Shown piece after piece: positions 16,991 through 25,075 of a stretch of DNA of 64,000 nucleotides; position 1 is the first letter of the stretch, and each line of letters begins with the position of its first letter. The stretch is from UBA961 sp014191195 (GTDB lineage Bacteria; Bacteroidota; Ignavibacteria; Kapaibacteriales; UBA961). The DNA lies in assembly GCA_964204605.1 (NCBI GenBank), contig OZ123195.1:1364001-1428000 (forward strand), given 5' to 3'. Made by a program: the position numbers and the translations under genes. A model generated the notes under the pieces. It saw only the letters and a list, made by a program, of their open reading frames with translations. It was not told the origin of the DNA and did no database searches.

Positions 16991-18220
16991 TTATTCTCGA
17001 GGGAATGGTTTAAACCACTGTTCACCTGCACTAATAGAAAATCCAAATCGCAAGAACTGTTCTTCTACTATAGCAGATTTTCCTCTAATGCCTGCTTGTA
17101 ATGCTAAATCTATCATAGCAGAACCTGCAATTGGTATATTCATGCCAATAGATCCAAAATACTCATCTATGTTTTGGCCACCATAAGAATAATACAATTC
17201 TTGATATCCTGCTCCAAAATTAAATTGTATACGCTCATCAAATGGAAGCCCTAATTGATATGATGGTAATCTGGCTATTCCTACTGAAAATTTCTTTGTA
17301 GATCTAAATGTAGATTTTCCTTGTGAATATGTCATCGTACTGAAGTCTTGCAAAGAAGCATCAATTGCAAACATCCATCTATATACTTGATAACTTATTC
17401 CTAATCCATAATATGAAGGTAAATCTATAGTTCCTTTACCATTAAAAATTGTATCATACGCTATTCCACCAGAATTCAGTGTGCTTTGTCTAAAATCAGA
17501 TGTATAATTTAAAACTGAGTATAGTGCAGAACTAAATCCAATTGTAAGATTATCTTGTGGTTGCCATGCTAATCCAAATTTAATTCCTGATCCTGAGAAT
17601 CTATCTGTTTTTTGATTTACTGATATAAATGGTTGTGAATACAATTCAGTTTGAACAACTTTATTGATTGTTCCAAATAATCCTAATCCAGCAATTCCTA
17701 TAGAAAGTGAAGGTGTCGGTTTACATGAAGCTCCAAAAAAAGCTGCCGATAAACCTCCTTGACCATATGACAATGTATTTCCGCTTAATTCAGTTAGGCC
17801 AGGAAAACTTGGTATAACAGGGACACTCACAGAATATTGGACAATACTATAGGGGTGGATACCACCACTTATTGTTAATCCCATGGATGTATCAACTTGA
17901 AACGTTGCTGCCATTCCGTCTAATTTTCCAAAATTCTGAGCAGATGATAATGATAACTGATTAATTGCTGTTTGAGTAAATCGAAATCCAATTTGTAATC
18001 TTGTCAGTTTTGCAGCAGACCACATCGCTGGATTGGCAAGGTTTACTGCATGATATGATTGAACTGCTTGCTGAGTTCCTGCTAAGCCATCATAACCAGC
18101 ACCTATTGATTGTCTTATATCACCAATTCCAAACATAGAATAATTAGACCCACCTTGTTGCGCGTAGAGATCTATATAGGAAGCAAAAACAATACAAATG
18201 AACGTGAGTATATTTTTCAT
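16991..18220 (-). CDS. Outer-membrane beta-barrel protein (FadL/PorV-like superfamily)
   Basis: A 409-residue exported barrel with a signal peptide of about 20 residues ending DLYAQ. The mature start (GSNYSMFGIGDIRQS) and the VNLANPAMWSA segment resemble a widespread FCB outer-membrane family related to FadL/TodX and to the type IX shuttle protein PorV. Many amphipathic strands with Gly and aromatic residues follow, ending in a strand close to the C-terminus. Its ATG overlaps the engB stop (ATGA at 18217-18220), and the GldL-like gene starts 35 bases downstream. That position, before a gldL-gldM-like pair, is where an outer-membrane type IX component would be expected, but this is inference. 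It could equally be a hydrophobic-compound porin. Confidence 0.6.
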   Translation of the reverse strand: MKNILTFICIVFASYIDLYAQQGGSNYSMFGIGDIRQSIGAGYDGLAGTQQAVQSYHAVNLANPAMWSAAKLTRLQIGFRFTQTAINQLSLSSAQNFGKLDGMAATFQVDTSMGLTISGGIHPYSIVQYSVSVPVIPSFPGLTELSGNTLSYGQGGLSAAFFGASCKPTPSLSIGIAGLGLFGTINKVVQTELYSQPFISVNQKTDRFSGSGIKFGLAWQPQDNLTIGFSSALYSVLNYTSDFRQSTLNSGGIAYDTIFNGKGTIDLPSYYGLGISYQVYRWMFAIDASLQDFSTMTYSQGKSTFRSTKKFSVGIARLPSYQLGLPFDERIQFNFGAGYQELYYSYGGQNIDEYFGSIGMNIPIAGSAMIDLALQAGIRGKSAIVEEQFLRFGFSISAGEQWFKPFPRE

Positions 18221-18885
18221 AGTTGATTTATGTCTTCATCAATTGAAGTGTGAACTGTTTTAGCTGCATTGTGCACATCCATGCCAATGATGTCATATTC
18301 TTTAGACTCGCGTTTTATGATTCCCCATAAATGCTCTCTTCCTAAACCTGTTTCAACAGAATACGTAAGTACATCAACACAATATTCACAATATTGCACT
18401 AAATCTTTGATTTGATCCTTGCGCTCGTCTTCTGCTCCTGATTTAAGCTTATCACATTTTGTTAGTAGAATTGTATATTTAATATGATGATTTTCAAGCC
18501 ATTCGATTAAACCTATATCAGTTTGTGATGGGTCATGTCTACTATCAATCAACATACATACCATTCTTAATTGTTCTCTTGATTCAAGATATGAATAGTT
18601 TAGCTTACTGAATTCTAGTCTTTTTACCTTACCAACAGAAGCATAACCAAATCCAGGCAAATCAACAAGAATCCATAAATTTTCAACTAAAAAAAAGTTG
18701 ATTTGTTGTGTTTTTCCAGGAGTAGAACTTGTTAATGCCAATTGTTTCCTTCTTACTATGCTATTGATAAGTGATGACTTACCAACATTAGATCTTCCAA
18801 TAAAGGCAATTTCAGGCGATTCTGTTTTAGGAAAATGAATCGGTGCTGATGCTCCGGTAAAAAACTCTGCATGTACTTGTTTCAT
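18217..18885 (-). CDS. engB: Ribosome biogenesis GTPase EngB (YihA/YsxC)
   Basis: A 222-residue GTPase needed for 50S ribosomal subunit assembly. The G motifs are clear: GRSNVGKSS at 30-38, a T-rich G2 segment (TSSTPGKTQ), DLPGFG at 75-80 and TKCD at 142-145. The core ends near residue 200 and is followed by a short tail unlike that of the model proteins (AAKTVHTSIDEDINQL). It lies 6 bases after fumC, and its stop overlaps the next start, so it is embedded in an operon with a metabolic gene on one side and membrane genes on the other. Confidence 0.95.
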   Translation of the reverse strand: MKQVHAEFFTGASAPIHFPKTESPEIAFIGRSNVGKSSLINSIVRRKQLALTSSTPGKTQQINFFLVENLWILVDLPGFGYASVGKVKRLEFSKLNYSYLESREQLRMVCMLIDSRHDPSQTDIGLIEWLENHHIKYTILLTKCDKLKSGAEDERKDQIKDLVQYCEYCVDVLTYSVETGLGREHLWGIIKRESKEYDIIGMDVHNAAKTVHTSIDEDINQL

Positions 18886-18891
18886 TGTTTC

Positions 18892-20283
18892 CTAAATATT
18901 TGGTCCAAGCATATCTTCTGGCTTAACCCATTGGTCGAATTCTTCTGCACTTAATAATCCTAATTCGATAGATGCTTGTTTTAAAGTACTGCCTGTTTTA
19001 TGAGCATGCTTTGCAATTTTTGCAGCATTGTCATATCCAATATGAGTATTCAATGCAGTTACCAGCATTAATGTATTTTGATTATAAAATTCTAATTTTT
19101 GATGATTTGCTTCAATGCCTTTTGCACAATGTTCATTAAACATCGTACATCCATCGGCCAATAAGCGAACACTTTGTAGGAAATTATAAATAATAACTGG
19201 CTTAAATACATTTAATTCGAAATTGCCTGATGAGCCTCCAACATTAATTGATGTATCATTTCCAATTACTTGGGCCGCTATCATCGTAATTGCTTCTGAT
19301 TGAGTAGGATTAACTTTGCCTGGCATAATTGAACTTCCAGGTTCATTTTCTGGTATTGATAATTCACCTAATCCGCAACGTGGTCCGGATGCCATCCACC
19401 TAATATCATTTGCAATTTTCATTAATGAACATGCTAGTGTTTTTAATGCTCCATGGGCAAATACTAAAGCATCATGTGCCGCTAATGCTTCAAATTTATT
19501 TGGCGCTGTAACAAAAGGAAGGTCTGTTAATGCAGATATCGTAGCTGCACCTCTGATAGCAAATTCAGGATGAGTATTTAATCCAGTTCCTACAGCAGTT
19601 CCCCCAAGGGCTAATTCATAAATACCTTGTAAACAATATTCAATTCTAGCATAATCATTTGATAATTGCTGTACATAAGCAGAAAACTCTTGTCCTAATG
19701 TTATTGGAGTTGCATCCATCAAATGCGTTCTTCCACTTTTAATGATAGAAGAGAACTCATCGGATTTTAACTGAAATGTATCTTTTAATTTTTGAATTGA
19801 TGGCAATAAATGATGAATAATTTGTTCAGCTGCTGCTATATGCATAGCAGTTGGAAATGTATCATTTGAACTTTGAGATTTATTGACATCATCATTTGGA
19901 TGTATTGGTTTTTTGGATCCCAATTCTCCACCGGCAATTTCTATTGCTCTATTAGAAATCACTTCATTAGTATTCATATTTGTTTGTGTTCCACTACCAG
20001 TTTGCCAAATTGATAAAGGAAAATGAGCATCAAGCTTACCTGAAATTACTTCATCTGCTGCTTGAAGAATCAGATTTTTTTTCTCATCGGATAATATTCC
20101 TACTTCATTATTTACAATTGCTGCAGCTTTCTTTAATATTCCAAGAGCACGAATTAATTCGCGAGGCATTTTTTCTATACCGATAGCAAAATGATGAAGA
20201 GATCTTGCTGTTTGTGCGCCATAATATACTGAAGATGGTACCTCTATAGGCCCCATGGAATCTGTTTCAATACGTATTATCAT
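18892..20283 (-). CDS. fumC: Class II fumarate hydratase (FumC)
   Basis: A 463-residue class II fumarase that interconverts fumarate and malate in the citric acid cycle, working as a cytoplasmic tetramer. Characteristic segments are GSGTQTNMNTNEV, HPNDDVNKSQSSNDTFPT, SGRTHLMDATP (with the active-site His) and the superfamily signature GSSIMPGKVNPTQ. The GSGTQTNMNTNE and NKSQSSND wording favours fumarase over aspartate ammonia-lyase. Length is normal. It is 6 bases upstream of engB and 19 bases downstream of a lipoprotein gene, so it is part of the long run starting at the Nudix gene. sucD, another citric acid cycle gene, lies 3 kb away. Confidence 0.95.
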   Translation of the reverse strand: MIIRIETDSMGPIEVPSSVYYGAQTARSLHHFAIGIEKMPRELIRALGILKKAAAIVNNEVGILSDEKKNLILQAADEVISGKLDAHFPLSIWQTGSGTQTNMNTNEVISNRAIEIAGGELGSKKPIHPNDDVNKSQSSNDTFPTAMHIAAAEQIIHHLLPSIQKLKDTFQLKSDEFSSIIKSGRTHLMDATPITLGQEFSAYVQQLSNDYARIEYCLQGIYELALGGTAVGTGLNTHPEFAIRGAATISALTDLPFVTAPNKFEALAAHDALVFAHGALKTLACSLMKIANDIRWMASGPRCGLGELSIPENEPGSSIMPGKVNPTQSEAITMIAAQVIGNDTSINVGGSSGNFELNVFKPVIIYNFLQSVRLLADGCTMFNEHCAKGIEANHQKLEFYNQNTLMLVTALNTHIGYDNAAKIAKHAHKTGSTLKQASIELGLLSAEEFDQWVKPEDMLGPNI

Positions 20284-20302
20284 AAAGAGTTATATGGATC
20301 TA

Positions 20303-21343
20303 TTAGTGAAGTAATTCTACTGTAACTGTAGTTTGTATTTTTTGTGATACTGCTTGGATTATTCCTGAAGCTAATTCTTTCATTGTAGCAGAGATCATTG
20401 TAAATACTTCGTTTTTCTTATAGAGGGTTGAGCCAGTTTGAACATCTACTATGGTAATACCTTTGCCTTCAAATTTGGAATCATTCAAAGTAAACTGTAA
20501 TCCTTTAGGCATTTCTTTTGATTTCGAAATTTCAGCTGTCAAATTAGCGTCTACAATAGCTACTTTTTTACCATTCATTTCTTTAATTGAACCCATTGTA
20601 TAATTGACTGTATTCTTAACAGTTAATATTCCAGACATAGGTAAAACATCAATTCTACTCCATTTTTTAGAGGCATCTAAAATTCCTTTTTCGGGATAGG
20701 TTTGAAATTCTTGTTGTAATGGTAATTGAAAAAATTGTGTCTTTATTTGTTGCGCTAAATTTTCTTTTAACTTATCAGGTACTGAGTCTTTTTTAATTCC
20801 AAGAATTTCATTGATGATAGGTGTTAATCCTATAATTTCTTCGATTCGGCCCAATTTACTTGCAAGTATTTGTACTTGAGCTCCTACAATTGCATAGTAC
20901 TGCTTATACTCAGGTTTACCTTTTGAGGCGCTATCTTCTGAATTAAATTGCAAGGATACTGTTTTTCCAGGTTGAGTTTGATCGGGGCCTTTTTCAGAAA
21001 TTCTCATTGAATCTATTTTTACACTCATTTCTATACTAGAATCTGGTTTAATTGATATAATAGATTTAGTATAGTACTGTGTAATTGATTGTTCCATTTG
21101 CACAGAATTTCTTTCTACTTTACTTATTTGCACTAGTTTATAACTACTTTTATCTCCAACTTTTGGAGCATAGTATAAACTTTTAATAGAAATGCCTTCT
21201 GCTTTTGGAGCAACTTTTACATTTTCGATTGTATACGGAACAAATTCTTTTACATCACTTTTTTTTGTATCAGAACATGATTCTATCAAACCTGCAATTA
21301 CTAATAATACGATAATCCCTATCCCGAATGATTGCTTTACCAT
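20303..21343 (-). CDS. Lipoprotein of unknown function (DUF6263-like)
   Basis: A 346-residue protein with a lipoprotein signal ending IESC (Cys23). I chose the ATG at 21343 because AGGA lies about 8 bases upstream and the signal then has a normal length. An in-frame ATG at 21367 would add eight residues and a longer overlap with the previous gene. The mature protein is beta-rich with several VD-S-I-M-type strands, and resembles the preceding gene product in layout (YxSYK near the start, then a conserved IDSM). This suggests the two are distant paralogues of a Bacteroidota envelope family. It overlaps the upstream gene by 7 bases. Function unknown. Confidence 0.6.
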   Translation of the reverse strand: MVKQSFGIGIIVLLVIAGLIESCSDTKKSDVKEFVPYTIENVKVAPKAEGISIKSLYYAPKVGDKSSYKLVQISKVERNSVQMEQSITQYYTKSIISIKPDSSIEMSVKIDSMRISEKGPDQTQPGKTVSLQFNSEDSASKGKPEYKQYYAIVGAQVQILASKLGRIEEIIGLTPIINEILGIKKDSVPDKLKENLAQQIKTQFFQLPLQQEFQTYPEKGILDASKKWSRIDVLPMSGILTVKNTVNYTMGSIKEMNGKKVAIVDANLTAEISKSKEMPKGLQFTLNDSKFEGKGITIVDVQTGSTLYKKNEVFTMISATMKELASGIIQAVSQKIQTTVTVELLH

Positions 21344-22341
21344 TTGTAACGTCCTAATAATGTCCACACTGAATTAGTTTCTATTTTTTGTGTAAAAGGC
21401 TCTCTTTTATACAGAGATTCTATCTCTATATTATAATCAAAAGCAACCTTTTTTACCCATCCGGAGGAAGTAATTTCTATAAGTATTTTTCCAGTTCCTT
21501 TCCCTGTTTTTATTTGTACTGGCGCTGGAACACCAAAAAATCTTGCATCATGGCTATAATCAGGAGTTAATGCTTTTGAAATTGCTTCTAATACATACTC
21601 ACCCTTTGCATAAGATATTACTCTGATTTCAACAGTATCGAAGCAATCAATTCCATCTAATCGTAATCTAATTGGTCTTTTCCATACAGAATCTGGAGAT
21701 ATCACCATTTTACCAGCAATCAATGATTTAGATACATCACCAATATATATTGCTTGCTCATCGGCTATTGCATGTAACCATGTGAATTTCTGAGCAGTAT
21801 CTAAGGCTTCCCCATTATCTTCATTAATATAATTTCTTAGCCATTTTATATCGCCTGGCTGATCTACTCCATCTACTTTTACTACTTCAGTTTTTGGATT
21901 ATACATCAATGCAAATTGATGATTTAATAAGCCCATATTGGATATTGCATCAGGAAACTCTGTATTAACAGTTGCCGCTTTGGGATTTTGTGAATCGTAA
22001 ATAAGCTCTGTGGGGCCTTCTTTAAAAGCATATTTCATTGAATCAATATTTGTAATCAAAGGCAAAGTTTCATCATCAGGTGATTTTGGAGATTGTGTAA
22101 AGTTATAGCTAAGAATTCTTTGATAGTTCTTGGTTATACTATCTCTGTATAATCTTTGAACTTTTGTTTTTTCATCCATTTTATAAGATGAATATACTCC
22201 TTGCTTAAAATCAACTCTAAGTGCATATTTCAATTCAGGTTCTTTTGTTCCTTTTGCACTTTGTTGAGCATACATTGTACTCAAAAAACTACTTAACATC
22301 AAAGAAGCCACAATAACAGATTTGTTGATCATACTATCCAT
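21337..22341 (-). CDS. Exported protein of unknown function, related to its neighbour
   Basis: A 334-residue exported protein with a signal peptide (MDSMINKSVIVA...STMYAQ). The reading frame is open 51 bases further upstream, but that stretch lies inside the Nudix gene. The ATG at 22341 comes 2 bases after the Nudix stop and gives a normal signal peptide, so I chose it. The mature sequence is beta-rich with an early FKQGVYSSYKMDEK motif and IDSMKYAF, echoed in the lipoprotein encoded next (SSYKLVQ, IDSMRIS). It probably resides in the periplasm or outer membrane. It is tightly packed in the Nudix-to-gldM-like run. No catalytic motif seen. Confidence 0.6.
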   Translation of the reverse strand: MDSMINKSVIVASLMLSSFLSTMYAQQSAKGTKEPELKYALRVDFKQGVYSSYKMDEKTKVQRLYRDSITKNYQRILSYNFTQSPKSPDDETLPLITNIDSMKYAFKEGPTELIYDSQNPKAATVNTEFPDAISNMGLLNHQFALMYNPKTEVVKVDGVDQPGDIKWLRNYINEDNGEALDTAQKFTWLHAIADEQAIYIGDVSKSLIAGKMVISPDSVWKRPIRLRLDGIDCFDTVEIRVISYAKGEYVLEAISKALTPDYSHDARFFGVPAPVQIKTGKGTGKILIEITSSGWVKKVAFDYNIEIESLYKREPFTQKIETNSVWTLLGRYKW

Positions 22342-22343
22342 TT

Positions 22344-22874
22344 TTATAATTGAAAGAATAATGTCCATGCAGCTAATGTCATACCATCCCATATTTCACC
22401 TTTCTTAATTGCATGTACGATTTCATCTCGATGTAATATTGTTGTGCGAATATCTTCAGTTTTTTCGGGATCAGATGAATATGCTTGTAAATTTTTAGCT
22501 ACAAAAACATAGCACAGTTCATTTGTTACCCCTTTATACGGATTAAAGGTACCAATATGTTCCATATATTCGGCTACATATCCGGTTTCTTCCTTTAATT
22601 CTTTACTTGCATTTTGTTGCGGTAGTACTCCTTGTGGAATTCCACCACCAGGAAATTCAAGACTATATTTTTGATTCAGATATCTGTATTGATGTACAAG
22701 AACAAAATGTTGTTCATCAATACATGGGATTATGATTGTAGAACCTAACGAATTCACATAAAAGTAATCTGCTTTATGCTGATTATCTTGTAATGAATAT
22801 GTATCATGCATATAAGACCAATACGGATTTTCATGTACAATCTCAGATGTTAGTCTTTTATAACCTTTTATCAT
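22344..22874 (-). CDS. Nudix hydrolase, ADP-ribose pyrophosphatase-like
   Basis: A 176-residue Nudix-fold protein, probably hydrolysing a nucleoside diphosphate sugar such as ADP-ribose. The catalytic half of the Nudix box is intact (KELKEETGY), preceded by the usual PGGGI turn. The first Glu of the GX5E half is replaced (GIPQGVL in place of a GxxxxGE pattern). That position is structural rather than metal-binding in most members, so activity is still likely. It is the first gene of a compact minus-strand run that continues through fumC and engB to the GldM-like gene. The terminator at 22895-22931 isolates it from ndk. Confidence 0.85.
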   Translation of the reverse strand: MIKGYKRLTSEIVHENPYWSYMHDTYSLQDNQHKADYFYVNSLGSTIIIPCIDEQHFVLVHQYRYLNQKYSLEFPGGGIPQGVLPQQNASKELKEETGYVAEYMEHIGTFNPYKGVTNELCYVFVAKNLQAYSSDPEKTEDIRTTILHRDEIVHAIKKGEIWDGMTLAAWTLFFQL

Positions 22875-22894
22875 ATTGATACATATTTATAAAG

Positions 22895-22931
22895 AGAAAA
22901 AAGGCGACGTGCTGGAATTAGCTCGCCGCCT
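22895..22931 (-). terminator. Rho-independent terminator after ndk
   Basis: A 12-base-pair stem with one mismatch and one G-U pair (arms 22902-22913 and 22920-22931) is followed on the minus strand by a run of T's (22901 downwards). It lies 23 bases past the ndk stop and separates ndk from the Nudix gene. Confidence 0.88.
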
Positions 22932-22954
22932 ATATCTTAGCAATAAAAAAGATA

Positions 22955-23383
22955 TTAAGATCTATTGGCTACAATTTCACTTTCTGCAAAGAAAAATGCT
23001 ATTTCATTTGCTGCATTTTCTGCTGAATCTGATCCATGAATTGCATTCTCGCCTTTAGAACTAGCAAAGCTACGTCGTATTGTACCTTCTGCTGCTTCGG
23101 CAGGATCTGTGCTGCCAATTAATGCTCTAAAATCAGCAATTGCATTTTCTTTTTCTAATGCTATAGGAACAATTGCTCCGCTTGCCATGAATTCGCATAA
23201 TTCTCCATAAAAGCCTCTTTCTTTGTGTACTTCGTAGAAATTACCAGCTTGAGCAGGTGAAAGACGAGTCATTTTTACATTCAATACTGTAAATCCTGCT
23301 TGAGTAATTGCGGCTATAATTTCACCGACAACATTCTTTTTTACTGCATCTGGTTTTATGATTGCTAATGTACGTTGTTTCAT
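22955..23383 (-). CDS. ndk: Nucleoside diphosphate kinase
   Basis: A 142-residue nucleoside diphosphate kinase that moves the gamma-phosphate from ATP to other nucleoside diphosphates through a phospho-histidine. That residue is His116 in NAIHGSDS. The N-terminal TLAIIKPDAV and the RRSFASSKGENAIHGSD segment are family hallmarks, and the length is normal. It follows sucD by 38 bases on the same strand and ends in a strong terminator, so sucD-ndk is probably a two-gene operon. The pairing is sensible, because succinyl-CoA synthetase makes ATP or GTP and Ndk balances the nucleotide pools. Confidence 0.96.
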   Translation of the reverse strand: MKQRTLAIIKPDAVKKNVVGEIIAAITQAGFTVLNVKMTRLSPAQAGNFYEVHKERGFYGELCEFMASGAIVPIALEKENAIADFRALIGSTDPAEAAEGTIRRSFASSKGENAIHGSDSAENAANEIAFFFAESEIVANRS

Positions 23384-23421
23384 TTTTCTTAATAAAAGTT
23401 AAAAATATAAAGTTTGGTGAT

Positions 23422-24582
23422 TTATGCTTGTTTTTTGGGTCTACCACGTTTTCCAGCTACTTTTTCTGGCTTTTCTACAATACTTTTAGGGCGCCCTGGG
23501 GGCTTAAGATAACCTGGCTTATTTTTAGTACCAGGTTTTCTACCCCTTTTTTGGGGGCCTTCGCTTGCAGACATATCTTTGCTGTTCAAGTCAATTTTTT
23601 TTGTTTTGGCACCCGTCTTGATCTTTGAAATTTTGATGTCTTTTGCCGAAAACTTAACAGATTTCTTAGAACCTTTAGATGCCTTAACTCCTAAAGCCTC
23701 TGCAACAGTGCGTCCAATATGAGCTGGTGAATCAGCAACCAATATGCCAGCTGCTCTCATTGCATCAACTTTAGCACCTGCAGTTCCTTTACCACCAGAA
23801 ATAATAGCACCTGCATGCCCCATTCTTCTTCCTGGAGGTGCAGTTCTACCAGCAATAAATCCAATCACTGGTTTCTTTACATATGTACCAATATATTCTG
23901 CGGCTTCTTCTTCTGCTGTTCCACCAATCTCTCCAATCATTATGATAGCTTCAGTTCCTGGATCATCATTAAATAATTGAATTGCATCTATGAATTGAGT
24001 TCCAATAATTGGATCACCACCAATACCGATGCAAGTTGATTGTCCTAATCCAACATCAGTTAATTGTTTTACCGCTTCATATGTAAGTGTACCACTTCTT
24101 GAAACTACACCAACTGTACCTTTATGATGAATAAAACCTGGCATAATTCCAAGTTTACATTCTCCAGGAGTAATAATACCTGGACAATTAGGACCAATTA
24201 ATCTACTTTGAGAATTATTTAAAGCAGTTTTCACTTTAATCATGTCTCTAATAGGAATTCCCTCTGTAATACAAACAACAAGAGGGATGCCCGCTTCAAT
24301 TGCTTCTAATACAGCATCAGCAGCCATATTTGCAGGTACAAAAATAATACTTGCATTTGCTCCAGACGCTTTAGCTGCTTCGCTTACAGTATTATATACC
24401 GGCACAGCGCGAGAAAAAGTATCTTCTCCTTTGCCTGTATACAACAATCCTTGTTTACCAGGTGTTACTCCAGCAACCACATTGGTGCCATATTTAAGCA
24501 TCTGAGAAGTGTGGAAAGTTCCTTCTGCACCTGTAATACCTTGCACAATTACTTTGGTGTGTTTATTTACTAATACACTCAT
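23422..24582 (-). CDS. sucD: Succinate-CoA ligase alpha subunit with an added AT-hook-like C-terminal tail
   Basis: Residues 1-298 are a standard SucD: the CoA-binding Rossmann domain, then the ligase domain with the phospho-histidine His256 in RRMGHAGAI and the GGKGTA turn. With SucB it makes ATP or GTP from succinyl-CoA in the citric acid cycle. The family normally ends near residue 290-300. Here it continues in frame for about 88 residues of Lys/Ser/Pro-rich, probably disordered sequence. That tail holds three AT-hook-like cores: KRGRKPG (345-351), PPGRPK (361-366) and KRGRPKK (378-384). AT-hooks bind the minor groove of AT-rich DNA, so a DNA- or nucleic-acid-binding side role is possible. 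The sucB partner is not in the window. Confidence 0.95.
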   Translation of the reverse strand: MSVLVNKHTKVIVQGITGAEGTFHTSQMLKYGTNVVAGVTPGKQGLLYTGKGEDTFSRAVPVYNTVSEAAKASGANASIIFVPANMAADAVLEAIEAGIPLVVCITEGIPIRDMIKVKTALNNSQSRLIGPNCPGIITPGECKLGIMPGFIHHKGTVGVVSRSGTLTYEAVKQLTDVGLGQSTCIGIGGDPIIGTQFIDAIQLFNDDPGTEAIIMIGEIGGTAEEEAAEYIGTYVKKPVIGFIAGRTAPPGRRMGHAGAIISGGKGTAGAKVDAMRAAGILVADSPAHIGRTVAEALGVKASKGSKKSVKFSAKDIKISKIKTGAKTKKIDLNSKDMSASEGPQKRGRKPGTKNKPGYLKPPGRPKSIVEKPEKVAGKRGRPKKQA

Positions 24583-24622
24583 GTTGTTTTTTCATATAAA
24601 GAAAATGAATAGAAATCAATTA

Positions 24623-24630
24623 CAAAAATA
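24623..24630 (-). promoter_or_regulatory. Bacteroidota-type -7 element upstream of sucD
   Basis: Minus-strand TATTTTTG, an exact TAnnTTTG match, 41-48 bases before the sucD ATG. The nearest upstream TTTG (24658-24661) is 27 bases away, longer than the usual spacing. Confidence 0.45.
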
Positions 24631-24658
24631 TGAAAAAAATACTTTGTGAATAGCATAC

Positions 24659-24692
24659 AAAAGCCCACTTTTCTGAATGAAATATGGGCTAT
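24659..24692 (-). terminator. Weak terminator-like hairpin after the FtsB-like gene
   Basis: Six-base arms AGCCCA (24662-24667) and TGGGCT (24685-24690) enclose a 17-base loop. On the minus strand they are followed by only four T's. It lies about 25 bases past the stop at 24715, between it and sucD. Confidence 0.4.
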
Positions 24693-24714
24693 ATATAATA
24701 TGAGGATTTATCTT

Positions 24715-25059
24715 TCATTTTTCGTTAGGAGGAGAAGAAATAAATAAGATTTCTTCATTGGGTTTTATCATTCCATATCGTTCTCTGGCAAGGCGTTCGA
24801 TTTCCATAGTATCTTTTCTAAGTCTTTTAATAGCATCATGTAGAGAGTCAGAAAGTAAGTGCTGTTTATTCACTTGCATCACTAAATCTAATTTTTCTTG
24901 TTCTAAGGTCCATCTTTGTATAAGGCCATATTTTCCCCAAAGAATACATGAAAGCGAAATCAATAATATTCCGATTGCAATATATACTGTCTTTTGTTGC
25001 AATCCCTTCTTTTGAATTTCTGTTTGTGATGGTTTAGATTGCTTTTTAGGACTTACCAT
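24715..25059 (-). CDS. FtsB/DivIC-like septum formation initiator
   Basis: A 114-residue bitopic membrane protein. A Lys/Gln-rich cytoplasmic N-terminus (1-23) is followed by one membrane helix (about 24-41). A coiled coil (about 48-88) comes next, then the family's ERLARERYGMIKPNEE segment, which matches the conserved end of FtsB/DivIC. These proteins sit in the divisome with FtsL and FtsQ and help activate septal peptidoglycan synthesis. Length fits. It begins 16 bases after the end of the GNAT-like gene on the same strand, so the two may be co-transcribed. Confidence 0.87.
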   Translation of the reverse strand: MVSPKKQSKPSQTEIQKKGLQQKTVYIAIGILLISLSCILWGKYGLIQRWTLEQEKLDLVMQVNKQHLLSDSLHDAIKRLRKDTMEIERLARERYGMIKPNEEILFISSPPNEK

Positions 25060-25075
25060 TGTGTATTATGATAGA

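Noticed and set aside
22876..23058. Plus-strand open frame across the ndk terminator
   Set aside because: Antisense to ndk and its hairpin, with no start signal or recognisable product.
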